Shown: in pieces, positions 57,173 to 64,000 of the stretch
Layout of the letters: every line of letters begins with the position of its first letter
Position numbering within the stretch: the first letter of the stretch is position 1
DNA from: Clusia tigrina
Lineage: Eukaryota; Arthropoda; Insecta; Diptera; Clusiidae
Direction of reading: 5' to 3'
NCBI GenBank assembly: GCA_920105625.2
Contig: OV050030.1
Span: 67,547,807-67,611,806, forward strand
Length of the DNA stretch: 64,000 bases
Notes under the pieces: model-generated
Databases searched by the model: none
Seen by the model: only the letters and a program-made list of their open reading frames with translations
What the model was told of the DNA's origin: nothing
Made by a program: the position numbers and the translations under genes

Positions 57173-57627
57173 CAGTTTCTATAGAGTTGGACCGCATTGG
57201 AGTATTCAACATAACCTCCAACTCACATGCGTTGTCACCTTTCTCTCCTTGATCGAGTAAATTATATTCATCGGTTGATGTGTCTGACCTGTTTTCTGGA
57301 TCCTCAATAAATCTTACATCACGAGCGTATAGTATTTGTCTGCTGACCGGATTCCAGATTCGATACCCTTTTCGCTCGTGATGTAAGATTTATTGAGGAT
57401 CCAGAAAACAGGTCAGACACATCAACAGTTTCTATAGAGTTGGACCGCATTAGAGTATTCAACATAACCTCCAACTCACATGCGTTGTCACCTTTCTCTC
57501 CTTGATCGAGTAAATTATATTCATCGGTTGATGTGTCTGACCTGTTTTCTGGATCCTCAATAAATCTTACATCACGAGCGTATAGTATTTGTCAGCTGAC
57601 CGGATTCCAGATTCGATACCCTTTTCG
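57170..57627. repeat. Strand-switch duplication inside copia
   Basis: The 205-bp segment 57170-57374 is repeated at 57423-57627 with two visible differences. Between them, 57373-57426 is the exact reverse complement of 57274-57327 (54 bp). It duplicates the coding stretch between integrase and RT, adds 253 bp (not a multiple of three) and so shifts the frame. A SNP in the 57423-57627 copy turns an Arg codon into TGA. Confidence 0.92.
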
Positions 57628-58680
57628 GTCCCTTGGATATCCAACAAAAATTCCTTCAATACCCCTGGCATCAAGTTTACTTTTGCTTGGATCTTTGTTT
57701 AGCATGACTGCTTTTGAACCAAACACTCGAAAATAATTTACATTTGGTTTTTTGTTGAATAGCCTCTCAAGGTGTATTGCCACCAAGAGCACTTGTTGGA
57801 CAGCGATTCCTGATCTCTGCAGCCGCAGCGACCGCATCGGACCAAAAAGATGGAGGCAGTCTGGAATGCAGCAGTAAACACCTGGCCATATCTAACAGAG
57901 TACGATTCATTCGCTCAGCCAGTCCATTTTGTTCCGGGGTGTAGGGAATGGTTAATCTTCTCCGTATGCCATTATCTGAAAGAAACTTATCAAAATCATT
58001 ATTACAATACTCACGTCCATTGTCGGACTGCAAAGCCTTTATTTTCTTCCCGGTCTGCCTCTCAAAATACAGCTGGTATTGTTTAAACGCCTCGAGAACA
58101 CCAGATTTCTCCCTCAGAAAGTAAACTTCACACCATCTCGTACAATCATCGATGAAAGTAACAAAGTACTTTGCGCGACCAGTGCCTTCTACTCTAAATG
58201 GACCGACAACATCAGTATGCACAACTTCTAAAGGTTTCTTATATTTCCTTTACCAAATGGTAAAGCTGACATTTTTGCCCTTAGGCATACAGTGCAATTA
58301 ATTACATGTTTGGTCTCCTTAGAATTGTTCAACGTAATAATACCACTTTTAATCAGGTGTAGAAGGTCCTTCGCGTTTAAATGACCAAAACGACAGTGCC
58401 ACCTCGACAGTTCGGAACACTTCGTTTCGACGTTAGCACATTCTACGCTTTCACGAATAAAGAATAAATCGCTTCTTCTTTCAGCAAACATGGATTGGTT
58501 GCCAAATTTATCAGTGACAACTGCATCAGATTTTGTAAATGTCACAGTATAGTCCTTATCTGTGATTTTTGCCACGGACACAAGATTTAACCTCAAATCA
58601 GGGGCAAAAAGCGTGTTCTTAAGCTCAATTTTTAGATTCAGTTCGTGGAGCCACAGACAGCTGAACAGTACCTTGTCCAT
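57592..58680 (-). pseudogene. Copia integrase
   Basis: Three frames. 58680-58228: end of protease (NLKIELKNTLFAPDLRLNLV) and the HHCC finger (WHCRFGHLN...CTVCLRAKM). 58222-57767: core MHTDVVGPF (first Asp), LQSDNGREYCN (second Asp) and IPYTPEQNGLAERMNRT (Glu), a complete DDE triad. 57837-57592: LERLFNKKPNVNYFRVFGSK and FVGYPRDRKGYRIW, the C-terminal region, stopped by a TGA at the duplicated segment. Frameshifts near 58225 and 57770. Confidence 0.88.
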
Positions 58681-59725
58681 TCACTTTTGCAGAATTATGA
58701 CTTGCTAGATTTACTTTTTTCATTCCTGATTCAATTATTGATGAAAAAACTTCTTTGTCCCCGCATAGATTGGATGTGCAACCGCTATCAAGAATCCAGC
58801 TACGCGCCCCCATCACATTTTCGTCTGCCGAACAGGCACTCTCTGCCACATGACACACAGCGAAACTCTCATCAATTTCGTCTGTTGACTGTTTTTGAGT
58901 ATCTGCTTGTTTCTCTAAATTTCTGCCACTATTCTTTTGGCAAACGTTTGCTTTATGGCCTAATGTGCCACATTTATAGCATCTAATTTTAAAACCTCCT
59001 CTTGATGGTCTCCCAGCTGCTATTGCGATTACAGAACTTCCACTTGACTGCTTGCGCGCTTCACTTTCCTCGATAATTTTTATTTTTAGTACCTCAGAGG
59101 CTGGTAGTTTATCGCGAGATTCAATAGCACAACGAAAATTTTCATAAGTAGACGGCAAGCTGTATAGCAACATTATGGTTAGGAGATCACCATTTATTTG
59201 CACATCCATATTCTCAAGTTTGTCAACTGCATCAAAAAAACTTGCTATATGCTCACGAACATCACCATCTTCGTCCAATTTCTGCAACATCAACTGCTTA
59301 AGCAACGTTGCCTTTCGAGCTGGTCCACGTGAGTCGTAAACAGACTCCAACTTTAACCAGACATCGCGCGAAGTGTTGCAGCCTCGTACCTGTTTCACTT
59401 CTGAAGGATGCATTGATAAAATTAAGTCCGCCTTTGCTTTTCTATCGAGTTTATGCCACTCATCTGTCGCTGTTGCATTCGCTGCAGCGGGTAGCACATT
59501 TGCTCCGCTTACAAATTCCCATAAATCATTCTTCACCACCAAGGCTTCAACTTGCATACTCCAGGTATCAAAATTATCTTTCGACAATAATTCAATGCGC
59601 GTTGATGCCGACAAAACATTTGCTGACATGTTTGACATGGTAAAAGAATTTATCGCTTCACTTGTTTCCAAAACAGGTTTATCAAGAATTGATTCGTAGT
59701 TTGTTTTTATCGATGCCTCACTCAT
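58625..59725 (-). CDS. Copia gag and protease (366 codons)
   Basis: ATG at 59725 lies 33 bp after the primer site. Gag: LLSKDNFDTWSMQVEALVVK, WLKLESVYDSRGPARKATLL and LPASEVLKIKIIEE, then the CCHC knuckle CYKCGTLGHKANVC (about residues 248-261). Protease: SWILDSGCTSNLCGD (DSG active site), intact. The frame ends early at 58625 because of a frameshift in the protease region near 58655, so pol is not fused to gag here. Gag and a nearly complete protease could still be made. Confidence 0.88.
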   Translation of the reverse strand: MSEASIKTNYESILDKPVLETSEAINSFTMSNMSANVLSASTRIELLSKDNFDTWSMQVEALVVKNDLWEFVSGANVLPAAANATATDEWHKLDRKAKADLILSMHPSEVKQVRGCNTSRDVWLKLESVYDSRGPARKATLLKQLMLQKLDEDGDVREHIASFFDAVDKLENMDVQINGDLLTIMLLYSLPSTYENFRCAIESRDKLPASEVLKIKIIEESEARKQSSGSSVIAIAAGRPSRGGFKIRCYKCGTLGHKANVCQKNSGRNLEKQADTQKQSTDEIDESFAVCHVAESACSADENVMGARSWILDSGCTSNLCGDKEVFSSIIESGMKKVNLASHNSAKVNGQGTVQLSVAPRTESKN

Positions 59726-59757
59726 TTAACTTTAGGTATATGCAGAGAGCTTTAGAA

Positions 59758-59776
59758 GTACTCTGGGCCCATAACC
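59758..59776 (-). promoter_or_regulatory. Copia primer-binding site (initiator tRNA-Met half)
   Basis: On the minus strand GGTTATGGGCCCAGAGTAC starts at the first base after the 5' LTR. It matches the anticodon-loop half-tRNA-iMet primer site known from Drosophila copia (established knowledge), rather than the usual tRNA 3' end. Confidence 0.85.
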
Positions 59777-59981
59777 TGTTAGAATTTTCTTGATGCAAAA
59801 AGATAAAAATATAATCAACTTGTAATAAATCTGTAGTACTTTATTCGAGAGCAGGAAAAAGAAGAAGGAGAATAGAAACTTTACAAGAAATGTCAAACTT
59901 ATAGAAGATAGAAAATTAATTAATAGAGAAAAGAATAGTGATGCCAGACTTGCGTATTGTCGTCTTACAATAATCTTGACA
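59777..59981 (-). repeat. Copia 5' LTR
   Basis: 205 bp, the upstream LTR in the minus-strand orientation of the element. It is followed outward by the TAAAT duplication (59982-59986) and inward by the primer site. It would contain the promoter; I did not recognise a TATA box with confidence. Confidence 0.95.
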
Positions 59982-61106
59982 TAAATGAAGGAAGGGGTTC
60001 AAAGTGAGCAGAGAACTCGAATTGGAGATGGATTGCCCGTTCTGCAGGCATCCATACTCCTCGGGGTAGTACATCTGCTGCGTTATGGTCGTTACGAGAA
60101 GTGTAGCGGCGACAATCTCGGCATTCGTGATAGGCGACCCCGGGGGTGGGGCGTAGTCACGCAGATTCCGCGTAGCGTATCTAGAGAAGCACTTTATATA
60201 GCAAACGACCCGCAGTGCTCGCGGCAGCGATGAGAACCGCAGCATCAAGTCGTCATGCTGTTTGACCCGGACTGTATGCGTAGCAACGTTACGCTGTTAC
60301 TCCAGTGCGTTCGGGCTAGCGATTTTCGAAGGCTGAGGCCAGGAATTTGAGTCGCGGGTAAGCCATCCCGGACCGTTCCACCACAAATGGTTGTGAACCA
60401 GCGCTGCCGGAGTTACCCCCCGACTGGCAAGGGCAGCTGGAATGTCTGCCGACTTGACATATCTCCAGCATTCCACACCTACTTTGTTTGAAATGGTGGT
60501 AACCCGATTAGCTACGAAGGTTTTCCATGTATTCGGTGATTTATGGAGCCAAACTAAAACTATGGTCGAATCCGTCCAACAAAACAAGTTGCCGGAGGTG
60601 ACTCCCACCCTTGTCCGAAGTGCCGCTACCAATTCGGATAACAATACCGCGCCACAGAGTTCTAAGCGGGGTAAGGACAACGTCCTAAGAGGTGCTACCC
60701 GCGATTTACCCACTAATAAGTGGGACGTGACAGTATCGCCGCACTGGCATCGCACATACAGCGCGGCGGCGTATGCCGCTTGCGAAGCATCGCAAAACGC
60801 ATGGAACTGGATATCTACATCCGGTGCAGACCCCACCCAACGCGGAATACGAATCTGCGAGATGTCGTCTTATGCCCCTAAAAATTCCCCCCAACAACTG
60901 GATGAGGCGAGGGTCAGCGATTCGTCCCAGTCAGTTTTGTCCCCCCAAATCTGCTGCATCAAGATCTTGGCCACGATCACAACAGGTGCCAGCCACCCGG
61001 CTGGATCAAAAAGTTGGGCTATAATCGATAGCACCTTGCGTTTGGTGGCGCTTGGGTCGAAGCAAATGGGCTGAAGGTGAAAGTAGAAATGATCAGTCTC
61101 ATTCAA
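59982..61106 (-). pseudogene. BEL-3 RT end, RNase H and integrase linker
   Basis: A single reading frame from 61106 to the copia junction, broken by two stops (60870-60872 and 60297-60299). KRKVLSIIAQLFDPAGWLAP is the RT-connection block. RNase [45 protein letters not shown] and [18 protein letters not shown]. The linker has SLPRALRVVCYIKCFSRY and ends PFLHL, which meets DGSIRV on the far side of copia. Confidence 0.85.
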
Positions 61107-61315
61107 AATATATTGATTTTCAAGTCAGACGTATTTTTGAAAGCTCCTGTCGAAAAAAAAAAGAATTAAATATATTGAAAAGGAATACGGAAAATTCCAA
61201 TTTGACTCTATTATCGTATTCTAACTGGTGAAAACTACCACTGCTACATTCTATTGGTATTACGGTAAGATATATATAATTTCAGTTAAAAATAAAAGTC
61301 TATAAAAGGAAAACA

Positions 61316-62611
61316 ATGGAGGGCCACGGCGCCAGGCCGGACGACCCTGCCCCAAAAATAAGGAAAAAAAAGAATCAAGAAGAGAAGTCATTGAATAAGG
61401 AATCTCTAGAGTCAAAAGATCAAATGGAAATGGAACAGTCAAAAGAAGAATGCCTATACGACAATAATCACAAGGGGCCCTTCACGGTCTATGCAGACAC
61501 AATCAACAATAATGAGGAAAACCGCAAAGCAATCAACGCAATAGCATTGACAAAAATACTTGTAAACGCAAAGATAAAAGGAGTAATTGAAGTGCTGAAA
61601 ATTAGCTATGGACGCTGTAAAATTGTATTAAATTCCGCGGAAGCAGCTAACTCCCTTTGTAAAGACTCACGTCTATTGGAAAAAGGATACATTCTTAAAA
61701 TTCTGCCTCATTTTATTGGCAAAATGGGCATCATTTTCGATATTCCAACCGACATCTCTATCAAAGAGTTGGAAGAATCCATCTCTTCAACCATAGAAAT
61801 TAAAAAAATAATTCGTGTTGAAAGACGCAATGTGGATGAGTTTTCCGCCAGAATTCCAACCAAACGTGTCAAAATTCTTTTCAAGGGTAACGAAACTCCC
61901 GAACTCATTAATTTTGCTTATACTAAAGTTGCAGTAAGTCACTTTATACATTTCGCTCAATGCTTCAAGTGCTTTCGCTACGGACACTATGCTCAACATT
62001 GCAAGGCAAGCATGAGCAAGTGTAATAAATGTTTCAATGTACATAATGCGACAGAGGAATGCATGCCATTAAAATGCAGCAAATGCAATGAACCTCACGA
62101 ATCAACAAACTTGAATTGCCCAGCTAGAACAAAAGCGTACGACCTGGCCAAAATTATGACAATAGAAAACCTATCACGCTTTGAAACGAAAATTAAATAC
62201 CCTCACCTTTTCAACAGGTTCGCCCCGCTTCAAGATGATACCTACGAATCTAACTTCCCTCAGCTAAACTCAAATAATACAAATCATAAAGTTGTAAATA
62301 ATAATTTAGTAGCTGCCAAGGCAATGCATAACATTCATTCTTATGCAAACATAACAAGGATACCAAAAAAAACTAATTTAAACCAAAGGGTCTCTGCCAG
62401 AGTTGCAGCAGCGATGAAAGCACGAGAAGATATTGTCAAAGATATTCGTAGTGATCACAAACCAAATCTCATCCAACAACACGGAACTATCGTCACTGAT
62501 GAAAGCAGCACCCCATACAACGAAGAAACCTCGATGGAAACCTCACGTATAATTAATAAATCAATTAATCAATACAATCTTCCTACAGTTGTAATAAATT
62601 TGCTTCATTAA
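61316..62611 (+). CDS. Non-LTR ORF1 gag-like protein, intact, 431 aa
   Basis: ATG at 61316 follows AAAACA in an A-rich leader. Residues 1-60 are charged and disordered. Residues 55-215 form a mixed alpha/beta region (FTVYADTINNNEEN, LKISYGRCKIVLNSAEAANS, IIFDIPTDISIKEL). Zinc knuckles: CFKCFRYGHYAQHC, CNKCFNVHNATEEC and CSKCNEPHESTNLNC (residues about 222-272). The C-terminal part is Asn/Lys-rich. ORF1 proteins of this group bind element RNA. The TAA at 62609-62611 is followed by ORF2 61 bp later. No frameshift or internal stop. Confidence 0.85.
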   Translation: MEGHGARPDDPAPKIRKKKNQEEKSLNKESLESKDQMEMEQSKEECLYDNNHKGPFTVYADTINNNEENRKAINAIALTKILVNAKIKGVIEVLKISYGRCKIVLNSAEAANSLCKDSRLLEKGYILKILPHFIGKMGIIFDIPTDISIKELEESISSTIEIKKIIRVERRNVDEFSARIPTKRVKILFKGNETPELINFAYTKVAVSHFIHFAQCFKCFRYGHYAQHCKASMSKCNKCFNVHNATEECMPLKCSKCNEPHESTNLNCPARTKAYDLAKIMTIENLSRFETKIKYPHLFNRFAPLQDDTYESNFPQLNSNNTNHKVVNNNLVAAKAMHNIHSYANITRIPKKTNLNQRVSARVAAAMKAREDIVKDIRSDHKPNLIQQHGTIVTDESSTPYNEETSMETSRIINKSINQYNLPTVVINLLH

Positions 62612-62672
62612 TATAAGGAACTCTTAAACATTAATATTAAGGATCAATATTTAAATAAGATACAGATGAAAT

Positions 62673-64000
62673 ATGGAGTTTAAAATCTGTCAGCTTAATA
62701 TTCAAAGTATCAAGACACCTGGAAATAAAGAAAAACTTGACATTTTTTTACAAACAATTAAAATAGACATCGCAATCATAAGTGAAACATGGCTTAAAAA
62801 TAATGCAAGTGCCAGTCTGGCCAAGTACAACTTCGCGCATAAAGCCCGAAATGATGGCTACGGAGGCGTCGGCATCTACATCAACAGAAAAATTAAATAT
62901 TAAATTTTAAAAATCCCAACAGAAGCAGAATGCATCGGCGTAGCTACACTGAACTTAAAACAAAATTTCAATATTATCAGCTCTTATTTCCCACCAAACA
63001 ATTCCACAGAATTTTTCAAAATCGAAACAGAAAAAATTTTTTCGTATTTGCACTCTTTAAACAAAACTACAATAATAGGAGGAGACTTCAACGCTAAATC
63101 GACAACTTGGGGAAACCCATCTGGAGATGCGAAAGGACTTGCTCTTGAAAATACCGCTATCAATAACGACTTTTTCTGCTTTAACGACGGTTGTCCAACA
63201 TATAAAACTCGGGATATTAGCTCAGTACTTGATCTTACATTTGTGAACAAACAACCAACTAACTTCAAATGGGCTTCCCAAAAAAGTAGCATCACCAACA
63301 GCAATCATCTTCCGATAATTATAAGCATTAAAAAAGTCCAAAAGGATGCACCACAGCACTCAAAATTAATCTTTTCTAAACTCCTACAGGATCTACCCAA
63401 CATTGAATTTTCAGATAACATTTCTGATATTTCAAATTTAATTAGAAACTCAATTAAGAAAAGCACTATAAAACTAAAAGATAACAAATATATACCAAAA
63501 AGGTGGTGGAATTCCGAAACAGAAAGACTTATAAGGATTCGCAATGCTACCCGACTTAAATATTATACCACCAAAAAATTCGAAGACTGCATCCAACTTA
63601 ATGAACCACAGGAAGCTCTAACCAGGCATTTAGTGAAAATTAAAAGGACAAATTTCCAAACGTTAATAGAAGACCTGTCCAACCCTCCTTCAATACAGGA
63701 TTGGTGGGGTATCAATCAACAGAGTGAAAAAGTATGAACAGGAGAAGAAAGTTGGCAATTCCTTCACAAAGGAGCTGAACTATGAATTCCTCCAACAAAT
63801 CTCTATCCAATCACCAAGCACCACACCCCTAACAAACCAGCTTTCAACCTTGAACATTCCTTCAACAACTCCGCTAGCCACATTCCAACAGTTCGAAACA
63901 TTTTTAAATTTAAGAAATCCACATTCAGCCCCTGGATGGGACGGAATCTCCTACAACATCCTTCAGCATCTAACAATGGATCAAAAGCTTAATATATTCA
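62673..64000 (+). pseudogene. Non-LTR ORF2: endonuclease and RT start
   Basis: ATG at 62673: MEFKICQLNIQSIKTPGNKE, IAIISETWLK (catalytic Glu) and NDGYGGVGIYI. One TAA at codon 77 (62901-62903) interrupts a frame that otherwise runs to 63737. After it: TTIIGGDFNAKSTTWGN (GDxN), SSVLDLTFVN and SITNSNHLPI (SDH site reading SNH). The linker has KRWWNSETERLIRIRNAT. A frameshift near 63715 leads to SAPGWDGISYNIL, the start of RT, at about 63915-63955, and the window ends. Confidence 0.82.

Larger units (their letters stand above)
55145..59981 (-). mobile_element. Complete Ty1/copia retrotransposon
   Basis: 4837 bp bounded by two 205-bp LTRs that look identical, with TG...CA ends and a 5-bp target duplication TAAAT (55140-55144 and 59982-59986). 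A primer site GGTTATGGGCCCAGAGTAC follows the 5' LTR, and a purine tract TGAGGGGGCG precedes the 3' LTR. Gag, protease, integrase, RT and RNase H are all present, but the polyprotein is split across at least six frame changes. A 205-bp segment is duplicated inside it. Confidence 0.95.
54029..61110 (-). mobile_element. BEL/Pao element BEL-3, split by copia
   Basis: Minus strand: RT end and RNase H (61106-59987), then integrase (55139-54029), separated only by the copia element at 55145-59981. The integrase N-terminal linker reads continuously across the copia site when one TAAAT copy is kept. Gag, protease and RT palm are missing beyond 61110. Coding decay is mild: mainly two in-frame stops and a few frameshifts. 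Confidence 0.85.
61116..64000 (+). mobile_element. Young I-like non-LTR retrotransposon, cut by window end
   Basis: 5' UTR (about 61116-61315), intact ORF1 (61316-62611), 61-bp spacer and ORF2 (from 62673), containing endonuclease and the start of RT at the window end. ORF1 with three CCHC knuckles and the ORF2 start MEFKICQLNIQS fit I-related clades; exact clade unsure. Only one internal stop and one frameshift are seen in ORF2, making this the least decayed non-LTR element here. It abuts BEL-3 at about 61110. Confidence 0.8.

Noticed and set aside
57170..57627. Direct repeats that might be LTRs
   Set aside because: They lie inside coding sequence between integrase and RT, lack TG...CA ends, and are linked by an inverted piece; the true LTRs are at 55145 and 59777.
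60442..61074. 210-codon plus-strand open frame
   Set aside because: Antisense of the well-supported BEL-3 RNase H on the minus strand.

Overview
The window looks like a slice of transposon-rich, probably heterochromatic, DNA from an insect, most likely a fly (Diptera). The evidence is the mix of families: I-, Jockey- and LOA-clade non-LTR elements, BEL/Pao elements (one fragment with an envelope gene), a gypsy-type errantivirus with an envelope remnant, a copia element primed by the initiator-tRNA-Met half molecule, a mariner, Helitrons and a P-element-like THAP transposase. I found no convincing host gene, tRNA, rRNA or CRISPR array. The species cannot be read from the sequence; a tephritid-like fly is only a guess.

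Layout. 1-2.1 kb: Jockey fragment (+). 2.1-6.6 kb: decayed I-clade element (+). 6.6-9.8 kb: LOA element (-). 10.4-11.4 kb: Helitron 5' fragment and a solo errantivirus LTR. 11.5-15.1 kb: two more LOA fragments (-), the second with a 460-codon open frame. 15.1-19.8 kb: second I-clade element (-) ending in an (AT)n tract. 20.2-25.7 kb: two Ty3/gypsy elements (+), both with internal deletions. 26-29 kb: Helitron fragment, (AT)80 tract, a small pogo-like MITE, and a P-element-like gene with its middle deleted. 29-31 kb: A/T-rich DNA with no gene. 31-33.2 kb: 3' half of an errantivirus (-) with envelope and LTR. 33.3-36.1 kb: Helitron Rep region (+) with an LTR-like insertion. 36.1-36.7 kb: an element with about 100-bp inverted repeats. 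37.2-38.5 and 49.0-49.7 kb: two copies of a non-coding dispersed repeat. Between them lie a BEL envelope fragment (-), a BEL element (+) carrying a mariner with an exact TA duplication, and another BEL pol fragment (-). 49.8-52.5 kb: I-like RT scrap and a deleted Mag-like gypsy (+). 52.9-61.1 kb: BEL fragments (-), the main one split by a complete copia element with apparently identical 205-bp LTRs and a TAAAT duplication. 61.1-64 kb: the youngest-looking non-LTR element (+), with an intact 431-aa ORF1, running off the window end.

The genes do not form a cellular pathway. Each fragment once encoded the replication parts of its own element (gag/nucleocapsid, protease, RT, RNase H, integrase or endonuclease, transposase, Rep). 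Nesting gives relative ages: mariner is younger than its BEL host, and copia is younger than its BEL host. The most informative observations are a strand-switch (duplication plus inversion) rearrangement inside the young copia element, a mariner whose third catalytic Asp is Gly, a P-like element reduced to THAP plus C-terminus, and the mixed-orientation packing of many families, as in a piRNA-cluster-like locus (inference).
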